The notes under the pieces are model-generated. The model was not told the origin of the DNA, did not search any database, and saw only the letters and a list, made by a program, of their open reading frames with translations. A stretch of DNA of 64,000 bases from assembly GCF_003323745.1 (NCBI RefSeq), contig NZ_QOIL01000001.1, forward strand, positions 186,001-250,000, in the 5' to 3' direction. The translations under genes and the position numbers were made by a program. The stretch comes from Sphaerisporangium album (lineage in GTDB: Bacteria > Actinomycetota > Actinomycetes > Streptosporangiales > Streptosporangiaceae). The stretch's first letter is position 1, and each line of letters opens with the position of its first letter. Below are positions 43,794 to 53,867 of the stretch, piece by piece.

Positions 43794-44641
43794 ATGACCG
43801 ATCAGTCCATGGCGGCCGGTCCCGCCGGTCCTGCCGGGCCCGTGCCCGGCAGGGCCCGGATGAGCCCCCGCAAGCGGCAGCGCATCAGCCGCGGCGTCCA
43901 GTACGTCGTACTGGTCGCCGCGGTGGTCGCCATCGCCTTCGTCACCAACTGGGAGGGGCTCGCCCAGAACTTCGCCAAGATGGACGTGGCGAAGCAGGCG
44001 TTCCCCGACGTGTTCACGGTCGCGCTCAAGAACACGATCATCTACTCCGTCGGCGGCTTCGTCTTCGGTTCGCTGGGCGGCCTGCTGCTCGCCCTGATGC
44101 GCATGTCCTCCGTCCGGCCCTACCGCTGGATCGCGACGGTGTACATCGAGGTCTTCCGCGGCCTGCCCGCTCTGTTGATCTTCCTTCTCATCCTGTTCCT
44201 GCCGCTCGCGCTGCCCGGCTTCGAGGTGCCCGGCGGCACCTACGGCCAGGGCATCCTCGGCCTCACGATCGTCAGCGCCGCCTACATGGCCGAGACGCTG
44301 CGGGCGGGCCTGCAGGCCGTCCCGAAGGGCCAGGCCGAGGCGGCGCGCTCGCTCGGCATGTCCCACACGCGGTCCATGGTCTCGGTGGTCATCCCGCAGG
44401 CCCTGCGCATCGTGATCCCGCCGACGACCAACCAGTTCGTCGCGCTGCTCAAGGACTCCTCGCTCGTGCTGTTCCTCGGCGTGAGCGGTGAGTACGTCGA
44501 GCTGACCAAGTTCGGCAACGACCTCGCGTCGACGACGGCGAACGCCACTCCGATCATGGTGGTCGGCCTGACGTACCTGCTCGTCACGATCCCGCTGGGG
44601 TACCTGGCGGGCCGCCTCGAAAAGCGTCAGGCGAAGGGACG

Positions 44642-44645
<4 letters not shown>
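43794..44645 (+). CDS. polar amino-acid ABC transporter, permease subunit
   Basis: 283 residues from ATG 43794, four bases after the previous stop; TTG 43776 and ATG 43860 are alternatives. After a short Pro/Gly tail come about five helices. The landmarks are [49 protein letters not shown] and the docking loop [25 protein letters not shown]. It is the His/Glu/Gln type. The ATPase start overlaps its stop (GTGA). Confidence 0.92.
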
Positions 44646-45469
<824 letters not shown>

Positions 45470-45508
45470 GCCGCGCGCCGGCGGGCCCCAGGAACGACAT
45501 CTACCGAC

Positions 45509-45543
45509 ACGACCCCCGCCGGCATCGCCGCCGCGGGGGTCGT
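45509..45543 (+). terminator. strong hairpin after the amino-acid uptake operon
   Basis: ACGACCCCCGC / GCGGGGGTCGT: 11 perfect pairs. The 13-base loop can itself fold (CGGC / GCCG). It lies 40 bases after the ATPase stop. No T-tract. Confidence 0.6.
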
Positions 45544-45748
45544 CTCGCGAGAACCGCCCGGCGCATGGGCGCGCTCCCGGCCGGTCGGCGCGAGGAGCCC
45601 GCGGGTGATCTTTGGGGCCATGTAGGGCTTCCCCGGCCGCACACGTTGTCTACTCGATCACCCACGGGCTCTGGTGTCACAACGCTAGCGAGCCCGGACG
45701 CCCGCGTGCAAAGAGAGTGGCAAATCGTGCCCCGATACGGGGCAGATT

Positions 45749-46201
45749 TCACGGCGTGTCACTGAGCATGCACGTAAGCCGGGACGTGCACACGAGCCGT
45801 CCCTCGTCGTCGGTGATCGAGATGTCGTACGTCGCCAGGCTGCGCCCGCCGTGCAGCCGCGTGGCCACCCCCGTCACATGCCCGGACCGCGCGGAGCGGT
45901 GGTGGGTCGCGTTGATCTCGATTCCCACGGCCACCCGGCCGGGCCCGGCGTGCAGCATCGCGCCGGTGGAGCCGATCGTCTCGGCCAGGGCGCACGAGGC
46001 GCCCCCGTGCAGCAGTCCGTACGGCTGGGTGTTGCCCTTGACCGGCATGCGCGCCACGACCCGCTCCGCCGTGGCCTCGAGGAACTCGATGCCCATGCTC
46101 TCGGCCAGCGTCCCGCTGTAGTCGCCTCCGTGAAGGGCGGCGAGCCGGGTCAGGTCCTCGGGATCCGGCATGGGGTCCGGCATGGGATTCGGCATGGTCA
46201 A
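45749..46201 (-). CDS. PaaI-type hotdog-fold thioesterase
   Basis: About 150 residues. I favour TTG 46201, six bases after GGAGGG; ATG 46195 and ATG 46222 are in frame too. The N-tail has an M-P-D-P repeat. The hotdog domain has GNTQPYGLLHGGASCALAETIGS, where His-Gly-Gly is the usual active-site loop. VAVGIEINATHHRSARSGHVTGVATRLHGGRSLATYDISITDDEG then follows. It probably hydrolyses acyl- or phenylacetyl-CoA-like thioesters. It is divergent from polA, as thioesterase genes often are at this locus. Confidence 0.88.
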   Translation of the reverse strand: MTMPNPMPDPMPDPEDLTRLAALHGGDYSGTLAESMGIEFLEATAERVVARMPVKGNTQPYGLLHGGASCALAETIGSTGAMLHAGPGRVAVGIEINATHHRSARSGHVTGVATRLHGGRSLATYDISITDDEGRLVCTSRLTCMLSDTP

Positions 46202-46262
46202 GGCAAGCCCTCCAGTCGCCATCGGGGGATGTTCTGTCGTACATGGAGACTAGGCTGCGGGT

Positions 46263-48965
46263 GTGCCGAAGAAGGAACCGACCCCCACACGTCCCTGCCT
46301 GCTCCTGCTCGACGGGCATTCACTGGCGTACCGGGCGTTCTACGCGCTCAAGGAAGCCAACCTCATGACGACCGAGGGCCAGCACACCGAGGCGGTGTAC
46401 GGCTTCACCTCGATGCTCATCAACGTCCTGCGCGACGAGAAGCCGACCCACGTCGTCGTGTGCTTCGACCGGTCGGAGCCCACCTTCCGGCACGAGGCGT
46501 ACGAGCACTACAAGGCCAACCGCCAGGAGACCCCGGAGGACTTCCGCGGCCAGGTGAGCCTGATCTTCGAGGTGCTCGACGCGCTGCGCATCCCCTACCT
46601 CTCGCTCGCCGGCTACGAGGCCGACGACCTGATCGCCACGCTCGCCCACCGCGCCTCCGGGCAGGGCATGAACGTGCTGATCGTCACCGGTGACCGCGAC
46701 GCGCTGCAGCTCGTCGACGACCGCGTCACGCTGCTGATGACCCGCCGCGGCATCAGCGACATGACCCGCTTCGACCCCGCCGCCGTCGTCGAGAAGTACG
46801 GCCTGACCCCGCGGCAGTACCCCGACTTCGCGGCGCTGCGCGGCGACCCGAGCGACAACCTGCCGAGCATCCCCAGCGTGGGCGAGAAGACCGCCACCAA
46901 GTGGATCCAGGAGTTCGGCTCGCTCACCGAGCTGGTCGACCGCGTCGACGAGGTCAAGGGCAAGGTCGGCGACAAGCTGCGCGAGCACCTCGGCCAGGTC
47001 ATCCACAACCGCCAGCTCACCGAGCTGCGGCGCGACGTCCCGCTGGAGGCCGACGTCGAGGCCCTGAAGATGGGCCAGTGGGACCGCGACGAGATCCACA
47101 AGCTCTTCGACACCCTGCAGTTCCGGGTCCTGCGCGACCGGCTCTACCAGAGCATCGGCACCGCCGAGCCCGAGGCCGAGGAGGGCTTCGACGTCGAGGT
47201 CGTGACGCTCGGCCCCGGCCAGGTCGAGGCCTGGCTGGCCGCGATGCCGCAGGGCCGGGCCGGGCTCGCCGTCAAGGGCTCCTACGGCGGCGGCACCGGC
47301 AGGCTGGACGGCCTGGCGGTCGCCGCCCCCGCCGACGCCGAGGGGCACCCCCGCGCGGCCTACATCGACCTCACCGGGCTGACCCCCGCCGACGAGGGCG
47401 CGCTCGGCAGGTGGCTCGCCGACGAGTCCGCCCCGAAGGCGTTGCACGACGCCAAGGGCCCGCTGCTCGCCCTGTGGGCCCAGGGGTTCGACATGCGCGG
47501 CCTGACGTGCGACACCGCCCTGGCCGCCTACCTCGCCATGCCCGGCCAGCGGTCCTTCCCGCTCGACGACCTGGTGTTGCGCTACCTGCACCGCGAGCTG
47601 CGCGCCGAGGCCGACACCGGTGGCCAGGCCGCCCTGTTCGACGACCCCGAGGAGAACGCCGGCCAGGAGCTCGCCGTCCGCGCCCAGGCCGTCCAGGAGC
47701 TCGCCGACGCGTTGGAGGCCCACCTGGAGCCCCGGGGTGGCGCCCGGCTGATGCGCGAGGTCGAGCTGCCGCTGGTGCGCGTGCTCGCCGAGCTGGAGCG
47801 GGCCGGCATCGCCGCCGACCACGCCTACTTCACCGGGCTGGAGGCCGAGTTCGGCGCCGCGGTCAAGCAGGCGGTCGAGGAGGCCCACCGGGTCGTCGGC
47901 GAGCAGTTCAACCTCGGCTCGCCCAAGCAGCTCCAGGAGATCCTCTTCGTCAAGCTCGGCCTGCCGAAGACGAAGAAGATCAAGACCGGCTACACGACCG
48001 ACGCGGACGCGCTGGCGACGCTCGCGACCCAGACCGACAACGAGCTGCCCACCATCCTGCTGCGCCACCGCGACCAGACCAAGCTGCGCGTCACCGTCGA
48101 GGGCCTGATCAAGGAGGTCGCCGACGACGGGCGCATCCACACCACCTACAACCAGATCATCGCGGCCACCGGGCGGCTGTCGTCGGAGAAGCCCAACCTG
48201 CAGAACATCCCGATCCGCACGGCCGAGGGGCGGCGCATCCGCCAGGGCTTCGTCGTGGGGCAGGGGTACGAGAGCCTGCTCACCGCCGACTACAGCCAGA
48301 TCGAGCTGCGCATCATGGCCCACCTCTCAGGCGACGAGGCGCTGATCGCCGCGTTCGAGTCGGGGCACGACTTCCACCAGGCCACCGCCTCGCGCGTGTT
48401 CGGCATCCCGCCGGAGCAGGTCGGTGGCGAGCTGCGCGCCCGCATCAAGGCGATGAACTACGGCCTGGCGTACGGCCTGTCCGACTTCGGGCTCTCCGGC
48501 CAGCTCAACATCCCGGTCGCCGAGGCGCGCGCGCTGAAGAACGAGTACTTCGAGGAGTTCGGCGGCGTCCGCGACTACCTGGAGTCGCTCGTCGCCCAGG
48601 CCCGCCACGACGGGTACACCGAGACCATCCTCGGCCGCCGCCGCTACCTGCCCGACCTCACCAGCGACAACCGGCAGCGCCGCGAGATGGCCGAGCGCAT
48701 GGCGCTCAACGCCCCCATCCAGGGGTCGGCCGCCGACATCATCAAGGTCGCGATGCTGCACGTCCAGCGTGCCCTTGAGGACGGCGAGCTGCGCTCGCGC
48801 ATGCTGCTGCAGGTCCACGACGAGCTCGTCTTCGAGGTCGCGCCGGGCGAGCTGGAGACGCTGCGCGAGCTGGTCGTCTCCCAGATGTGCGCGGCGTACG
48901 AGCTGCGCGTCCCGCTGGACGTCTCGGTGGGCGTCGGCCGCACCTGGCAGGACGCCGGCCACTGA
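46263..48965 (+). CDS. polA: DNA polymerase I
   Basis: 900 residues from GTG 46263. The 5'-nuclease domain (1-300) has LLLLDGHSLAYRAFYAL, AGYEADDLIATLA, VTGDRDALQLV and LRGDPSDNLPSIPSVGEKTA with its Asp cluster. The middle 3'-5' exonuclease-like domain (about 310-500) lacks the DxE proofreading residues, as in other actinobacterial PolA. The polymerase domain has motif A DYSQIELRIMAHLSGD, motif B RIKAMNYGLAYG and motif C QVHDELVFE. It repairs DNA and removes RNA primers. Its place next to rpsA and coaE is conserved. Confidence 0.97.
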   Translation: MPKKEPTPTRPCLLLLDGHSLAYRAFYALKEANLMTTEGQHTEAVYGFTSMLINVLRDEKPTHVVVCFDRSEPTFRHEAYEHYKANRQETPEDFRGQVSLIFEVLDALRIPYLSLAGYEADDLIATLAHRASGQGMNVLIVTGDRDALQLVDDRVTLLMTRRGISDMTRFDPAAVVEKYGLTPRQYPDFAALRGDPSDNLPSIPSVGEKTATKWIQEFGSLTELVDRVDEVKGKVGDKLREHLGQVIHNRQLTELRRDVPLEADVEALKMGQWDRDEIHKLFDTLQFRVLRDRLYQSIGTAEPEAEEGFDVEVVTLGPGQVEAWLAAMPQGRAGLAVKGSYGGGTGRLDGLAVAAPADAEGHPRAAYIDLTGLTPADEGALGRWLADESAPKALHDAKGPLLALWAQGFDMRGLTCDTALAAYLAMPGQRSFPLDDLVLRYLHRELRAEADTGGQAALFDDPEENAGQELAVRAQAVQELADALEAHLEPRGGARLMREVELPLVRVLAELERAGIAADHAYFTGLEAEFGAAVKQAVEEAHRVVGEQFNLGSPKQLQEILFVKLGLPKTKKIKTGYTTDADALATLATQTDNELPTILLRHRDQTKLRVTVEGLIKEVADDGRIHTTYNQIIAATGRLSSEKPNLQNIPIRTAEGRRIRQGFVVGQGYESLLTADYSQIELRIMAHLSGDEALIAAFESGHDFHQATASRVFGIPPEQVGGELRARIKAMNYGLAYGLSDFGLSGQLNIPVAEARALKNEYFEEFGGVRDYLESLVAQARHDGYTETILGRRRYLPDLTSDNRQRREMAERMALNAPIQGSAADIIKVAMLHVQRALEDGELRSRMLLQVHDELVFEVAPGELETLRELVVSQMCAAYELRVPLDVSVGVGRTWQDAGH

Positions 48966-48979
48966 CGGGCCCCGGCGGG

Positions 48980-49780
48980 TCAGTCCGCCGGGGACAGGGC
49001 GGGGGAGTGGCGGCCGGTGATCGTCTGGTCCAGGGCGGCGGCCTCCACCTCCAGCAGGCTCGTCTCGTGGCGTTCGGCCTCGTGCGCCGCGTGCCCGCCC
49101 CGCAGGCCGAACAGGCGTTTGGTCAGCAGAATGTACGCCACCGCCGTCAGGTTGATCAGCAGGACGACGATCCTGAGCCACGTGACCTTCTCGACGATCT
49201 CGTAGATCTCGATCGGGACGAACAGCGACGTCGCCACCACGGCGAAGTACTCGCCCCAGCGCTTCAGCAGCCACAGGCCGAAGCCCTCGGCCATCAGCAG
49301 CGCTCCGAACACCAGCAGTCCGGCAACGATCCACGTCAGCGTCCGGGTCTCGGCGGCCAGCACCGTGCGCAGCGTGTGCACCACGCCCGACTCCTCCAGG
49401 TTCCACCCGAGCTTGTCGGCGAGCGGCTGCAGCAGCGGCAGGTCCTCGTCGAAGGCGAGGCTGATGGCGTCCTGGTGGGCGCGGAACCGCCAGATGCCGA
49501 ACGCCGCGGCGAGCACGAGCAGCCCCTTGCCCCAGCGGAACACCGCCAGCAGGCGCAGGATGGTCGCGTCCCGCAGCGCCTTGCCGCGCAGGACGATGGG
49601 GGCGTCCTCGGCCGGCCCGGAGCCGTGCGGCGCGCCCAGGGTGAAGTCGCCGCACCGCAGGCAGCGCCAGGCCTCCCCGAGCGCCGTCTCGGCCCTCAGA
49701 CGCTCGCGAAGCGCCTCCTCGGCGGGGGCGTAGGTGACATGGCCGTGTCGGCCACAGGCGCGCAGGCTCCAGTTCACCAT
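48980..49780 (-). CDS. DUF2127 membrane protein with N-terminal CxxC segment
   Basis: 266 residues. The N-terminus holds WRCLRCGDFTLG, a possible half zinc site, plus SLRACGRHGH with another Cys and His. The DUF2127 membrane region follows: LRLLAVFRWGKGLLVLAAAFGIW, TLTWIVAGLLVFGALLMAEGFGLWLLKRWGEYFAVVAT and LRIVVLLINLTAVAYILL (four helices). The function is unknown. It converges with polA (14-base gap) and is divergent from the deacetylase gene at 49881. Confidence 0.85.
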   Translation of the reverse strand: MVNWSLRACGRHGHVTYAPAEEALRERLRAETALGEAWRCLRCGDFTLGAPHGSGPAEDAPIVLRGKALRDATILRLLAVFRWGKGLLVLAAAFGIWRFRAHQDAISLAFDEDLPLLQPLADKLGWNLEESGVVHTLRTVLAAETRTLTWIVAGLLVFGALLMAEGFGLWLLKRWGEYFAVVATSLFVPIEIYEIVEKVTWLRIVVLLINLTAVAYILLTKRLFGLRGGHAAHEAERHETSLLEVEAAALDQTITGRHSPALSPAD

Positions 49781-49880
49781 CAGATTTCAGCACATGCGAG
49801 ACGTGTACGCTGGCTCCGGACGAGGCCGAACGTGCTGTCCTGGCAGAAAAACGACCTGCCGCCGATCCAGGAGATAACTA

Positions 49881-50966
49881 GTGCGCCCCACGCCCGGCCT
49901 GACGTCCGTCATCGCCATCGTGAACGTCGGTGTGATGATCGTCGCGGCCGTGGTGCTGCTGGTGCGCCCCTTCGGAGGCGACGACGGCGACGTCCCGGCC
50001 CCCGAGCACCTCGCCGGGCCCGCCGCCTCGCCCGCCGCGCCTCCGTCCCCCGCCCGTCCCCGGGCGACCCCGGAGTCGGCGCGCCAGGCCGGGGCCAACG
50101 AGCTCGGCATGATCCCGGTGCTGATGTACCACCGCATCCTCGACAAGCGCCTCGCCGCGATCGACCGCACGCCCGGCCAGTTGCGGCGTGAGCTGGAGAG
50201 ACTCGCCGGCAGCGGCTACGTGCCGATCACCGCGGCGGAGTACGCCAAGGGCGCCGTCGACGTCCCGGCGGGCGCGCACCCGGTGGTGCTCACCTTCGAC
50301 GATGGCCATCCCTCGCACTTCGCCCTCGGCTCCGACGGCCTGCCCGAGCCGGACACCGCCGTGCGGATCATCCTGGAGGTCGCGGCGAGGTTCCCGGGGT
50401 TCCGGCCGGTGGCCACCTTCTGGATCAACAAGAACCCCTTCGGCCTGCGCGACCACGGGCGGCAGGCGGCGGCGGTCCGGTGGCTGGTGGGGCACGGCTT
50501 CGAGGTCGCCAACCACACCTTCGCCCACCCCGACCTTCACCGGCTGACCGCCAAGAAGGTGAGCGAGTCGATCGTCCGCCAGCAGCGGCTGCTGGACTCC
50601 CTGGGAGCCCCCCGCACGCCCACGTTCGCCCTGCCGTACGGCAGCCGGCCGAAGAAGCGCTCGGGCGCGCGCGAGGGGAAGTGGGACGGCACCGCGTACG
50701 ACTTCGACGCGGTCTTCCTGGCCGGGGCCCAACCGTCGATTTCGCCGTACGCGAAGGACTTCGACCGCTATAACATCCCAAGGATCCAGTCGAACGGTAA
50801 AAAGGGGGAGTGCCGCAAGTGGTGCTCCGAGTACTGGCTGGGATGGCTCGACAGGCACCCGGACAGGCGGTACACCTCTGACGGTGATCTCACACGCGTC
50901 TCCATGCCCCGTCGATTTCAGGGTAAGATCCAGGCAAAGCTTCGCGGGGTGGCGATCCCTTACTAG
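49881..50966 (+). CDS. membrane-anchored polysaccharide deacetylase (NodB domain)
   Basis: 361 residues from GTG 49881, with CCAGGAG seven bases upstream. One N-terminal helix (SVIAIVNVGVMIVAAVVLLV) and a Pro/Ala linker lead to a NodB-type domain. Motif 1 is LTFDDGHPSH (metal Asp-Asp), motif 2 is VANHTFAHPDL (His-x-x-x-His metal pair), and a third conserved segment is FALPYGSRP. It probably removes acetyl groups from cell-wall glycans. It contains a late Cys pair (GECRKWCSEYW). The gene lies between a DUF2127 gene (divergent) and rpsA. Confidence 0.92.
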   Translation: MRPTPGLTSVIAIVNVGVMIVAAVVLLVRPFGGDDGDVPAPEHLAGPAASPAAPPSPARPRATPESARQAGANELGMIPVLMYHRILDKRLAAIDRTPGQLRRELERLAGSGYVPITAAEYAKGAVDVPAGAHPVVLTFDDGHPSHFALGSDGLPEPDTAVRIILEVAARFPGFRPVATFWINKNPFGLRDHGRQAAAVRWLVGHGFEVANHTFAHPDLHRLTAKKVSESIVRQQRLLDSLGAPRTPTFALPYGSRPKKRSGAREGKWDGTAYDFDAVFLAGAQPSISPYAKDFDRYNIPRIQSNGKKGECRKWCSEYWLGWLDRHPDRRYTSDGDLTRVSMPRRFQGKIQAKLRGVAIPY

Positions 50967-51184
50967 GGGTTGGCGGGGTTGTGCGGGTGGGCGCCGGATT
51001 GACCACGCCCGCGTACTCTCATATGCTGATCGCTGCGCTGTGGGCTCGCGTGCCTCGGACGGAGCGGGCTCGCTGCTCGGTCATGTCGACCACGGGTCAT
51101 CCGACCATCCTCGGCTTGAACGATAAAGGGCCTGCCGCGCGTCCGCCACATCGACACCTGTCCGCGTTCGGAGCAATTCCACAC

Positions 51185-52663
51185 ATGACGAGCAGCACCG
51201 AGGCCACCTCGAACACCCCGCAGGTAGCGGTCAACGACATCGGTTCCGAGGAGGCCTTCCTCGCCGCGATCGACGAGACCATCAAGTACTTCAACGACGG
51301 CGACATCGTCGAAGGCACCGTCGTCAAGGTCGATCGAGACGAGGTCTTGCTCGACATCGGCTACAAGACCGAGGGCGTCATCCCCTCGCGTGAGCTCTCG
51401 ATCAAGCACGATGTCGACCCGGCCGAGGTCGTCGAGGTCGGGGAGCACGTCGAGGCGCTTGTTCTCCAGAAGGAGGACAAGGAAGGCCGTCTCATCCTGT
51501 CCAAGAAGCGCGCGCAGTACGAGCGCGCCTGGGGCACGATCGAGAAGATCAAGGACGAGGACGGCATCGTCACCGGCACGGTCATCGAGGTCGTCAAGGG
51601 TGGTCTCATCCTCGACATCGGCCTGCGCGGCTTCCTCCCTGCGTCTCTGGTCGAGATGCGGCGGGTCCGCGACCTGCAGCCGTACGTCGGGCGCGAGCTC
51701 GAGGCGAAGATCATAGAGCTGGACAAGAACCGCAACAACGTGGTCCTGTCCCGCCGCGCCTGGCTCGAGCAGACCCAGTCCGAGGTCCGCCAGACCTTCC
51801 TCAACACCCTCCAGAAGGGGCAGGTCCGCAAGGGCGTCGTCTCTTCGATCGTCAACTTCGGCGCCTTCGTCGACCTCGGCGGTGTGGACGGTCTGGTCCA
51901 CGTCTCCGAGCTCTCCTGGAAGCACATCGACCATCCCTCCGAGGTCGTCGAGGTCGGCCAGGAGGTCACGGTCGAGGTGCTGGACGTCGACATGGAGCGC
52001 GAGCGGGTCTCCCTGTCGCTCAAGGCGACGCAGGAGGACCCCTGGCAGCAGTTCGCCCGCACGCACCAGATCGGCCAGGTCGTCCCCGGCCGGGTCACCA
52101 AGCTGGTGCCGTTCGGTGCGTTCGTCCGCGTCGAGGAGGGCATCGAGGGCCTGGTCCACATCTCCGAGCTGGCCGAGCGCCACGTCGAGATCCCGGAGCA
52201 GGTCGTCCAGGTCGGCGACGAGATCTTCGTCAAGATCATCGACATCGACCTCGACCGCCGTCGCATCTCGCTGTCGCTGAAGCAGGCGAACGAGGGCGCG
52301 ATCGGCGCCGACGTCGAGTTCGACCCCACGCTGTACGGCATGGCGGCCACCTACGACGACCAGGGCAACTACATCTACCCCGACGGTTTCGACCCCGAGA
52401 CCGGCGAGTGGCTGGAAGGCTTCGAGAAGCAGCGCGAGGAGTGGGAGCGGCAGTACGCCGAGGCCCAGACCCGCTTCGAGGCCCACAAGTCGCAGGTCGA
52501 GAAGGCTCGTCAGGAAGAGGCTCAGGCGGCGGGCGCGTCCACCTACACCGGTGAGACGGCTCCGGCGTCGAGCGGTGGCGGCGCGGCCCCGGCCGCGGGC
52601 GCCCTGGCGTCCGACGAGGCCCTGGCGGCGCTCCGCGAGAAGCTCGCGGGCGGCCAGAGCTGA
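51185..52663 (+). CDS. rpsA: 30S ribosomal protein S1
   Basis: 492 residues from ATG 51185; the upstream open frame from 50981 has no conserved content. There are four S1 RNA-binding repeats (about 35-105, 122-190, 207-277 and 294-363). The marks are GDIVEGTVVKVDRDEVLLDIGYKTEGVIP, GGLILDIGLRGFLPASLVE, VVSSIVNFGAFVDLGGVDGLVH and VTKLVPFGAFVRVEEGIEGLVH. The C-tail is Glu/Ala/Gly-rich and ends ALREKLAGGQS. S1 binds mRNA for translation initiation. The region 50967-51184 carries a TATGCT hexamer near 51022 as promoter candidate. Confidence 0.97.
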   Translation: MTSSTEATSNTPQVAVNDIGSEEAFLAAIDETIKYFNDGDIVEGTVVKVDRDEVLLDIGYKTEGVIPSRELSIKHDVDPAEVVEVGEHVEALVLQKEDKEGRLILSKKRAQYERAWGTIEKIKDEDGIVTGTVIEVVKGGLILDIGLRGFLPASLVEMRRVRDLQPYVGRELEAKIIELDKNRNNVVLSRRAWLEQTQSEVRQTFLNTLQKGQVRKGVVSSIVNFGAFVDLGGVDGLVHVSELSWKHIDHPSEVVEVGQEVTVEVLDVDMERERVSLSLKATQEDPWQQFARTHQIGQVVPGRVTKLVPFGAFVRVEEGIEGLVHISELAERHVEIPEQVVQVGDEIFVKIIDIDLDRRRISLSLKQANEGAIGADVEFDPTLYGMAATYDDQGNYIYPDGFDPETGEWLEGFEKQREEWERQYAEAQTRFEAHKSQVEKARQEEAQAAGASTYTGETAPASSGGGAAPAAGALASDEALAALREKLAGGQS

Positions 52664-52683
52664 CGCTCCGAGCACCACGAGGA

Positions 52684-52716
52684 AGGGCCCTGCCGATCCG
52701 GTGGGGCCCTTCCCCG
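52684..52716 (+). terminator. terminator after rpsA
   Basis: GGAAGGGCCC / GGGCCCTTCC: ten pairs with a 13-base loop, followed by CCGTTTCC. It lies 21 bases after the rpsA stop. Confidence 0.7.
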
Positions 52717-52737
52717 TTTCCGCCCTAAGGTGGGCGG

Positions 52738-53196
52738 GTGACGCGGATCGAGCGGGCCCTGCCCGAGGACGCCGGAGAGATCCTCACCCTCCAGCGCGCC
52801 GCCTACGTGACCGAGGCACAGCTCTACGGAGACCCGTTCATCGCCCCGCTGGTGGAGTCGCTGGACCAGATGCGCGCGACGATCGTCGCCTCGACCGTCC
52901 TGAAGGCCCTCGGCGGCGACCGCATCGTGGGCGCGGTGCGCGGGCGGCTCGCCGGCCGCACCGGCGTCATCGGGCGGCTGGTGGTGGCCCCCGACCACCA
53001 GCGCCGGGGCCTGGGTACGGCCCTGATGGGCGAGATCGAGCGCGGGCTCGGCGACCAGGCGGAGGCGTTCGGCCTGTTCACCGGCCACCTCTCGGAGGGC
53101 AACCTGCGCCTGTGCCGCCGGCTCGGCTACCGCGAGACGCGGCGCGAGCGCGTCCACGAGCACCTCACCCTGGTCCACATGAGGAAGCCCGCCTAG
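52738..53196 (+). CDS. GNAT family N-acetyltransferase
   Basis: 152 residues from GTG 52738. The GNAT landmarks are [24 protein letters not shown] (acetyl-CoA loop QRRGLG) and [20 protein letters not shown]. The start of the protein, [28 protein letters not shown], is also typical. Substrate unknown. It lies between rpsA and coaE, 74 bases after rpsA and past the terminator, so it may have its own promoter. Confidence 0.9.
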   Translation: MTRIERALPEDAGEILTLQRAAYVTEAQLYGDPFIAPLVESLDQMRATIVASTVLKALGGDRIVGAVRGRLAGRTGVIGRLVVAPDHQRRGLGTALMGEIERGLGDQAEAFGLFTGHLSEGNLRLCRRLGYRETRRERVHEHLTLVHMRKPA

Positions 53197-53245
53197 CGGC
53201 CCCCTCGGCAGGCCCCGGCCGCCCGCGTTGGCTACCCTTCCGTGC

Positions 53246-53851
53246 ATGCTGAAGATCGGGCTGACGGGTGGGATCGGATCCGGGAAGAGCGAGGTGTCCC
53301 GGCGCCTGGCGGACCATGGCGCGGTGGTCATCGACGCCGACAAGATCGCGCGGGAGGTCGTCGAGCCGGGGACGAGCGGCCTGGCCCTCGTCGTCGAGAC
53401 CTTCGGCCCGGGCGTGCTCCGCGAGGACGGCACGCTCAACCGGGAGAAACTCGGCCAGATCGTGTTTCCCGACCCCGAGAAGCTCAAGCGGCTCAACGCG
53501 ATCGTCCACCCGAGGGTGGGGGAGCGCATGGCCGAGCTGCAACGGCGGGCCCCGTCGGACGCCGTCGTGGTCTACGACGTGCCGCTGCTGGCCGAGAACG
53601 GCCTGGCGCCGATGTACGACCTGGTGATCGTGGTGGACGCCTCCGACGAGGTGCGCCTGGAGCGCCTGGTCACCCTGCGCGGCATGTCGCGGGAGGACGC
53701 CCTGGCGCGCGTCCGGGCCCAGGCGTCCCGGGAGGACCGGCTGAAGATCGCCGACATCGTCGTGACCAACGAGGGCGGCCTGGACGATCTGGACGCCCGC
53801 GTCGCCGAGGTGTGGCACCAGCTCCAGGCCCGCCGCGACCGCCCCGCCTGA
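53246..53851 (+). CDS. coaE: dephospho-CoA kinase
   Basis: 201 residues from ATG 53246; six in-frame codons upstream are not conserved. It adds phosphate to the ribose of dephospho-CoA, the last step of CoA synthesis. It has the P-loop [13 protein letters not shown], the lid and substrate segments [31 protein letters not shown] and [13 protein letters not shown]. Unlike the M. tuberculosis protein it has no C-terminal GrpB-like extension. It converges, with a 16-base gap, with the giant TIR-NACHT gene. Confidence 0.96.
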   Translation: MLKIGLTGGIGSGKSEVSRRLADHGAVVIDADKIAREVVEPGTSGLALVVETFGPGVLREDGTLNREKLGQIVFPDPEKLKRLNAIVHPRVGERMAELQRRAPSDAVVVYDVPLLAENGLAPMYDLVIVVDASDEVRLERLVTLRGMSREDALARVRAQASREDRLKIADIVVTNEGGLDDLDARVAEVWHQLQARRDRPA

Positions 53852-53867
53852 CGCTCGGGGGGCGGGC

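Noticed and set aside
46320-48323. A 667-codon minus-strand frame over polA
   Set aside because: Antisense shadow. Low-complexity text; the plus strand encodes a complete DNA polymerase I.
46263-48965. Loss of proofreading residues in PolA as a novelty
   Set aside because: An inactive 3'-5' exonuclease domain is usual in actinobacterial DNA polymerase I.
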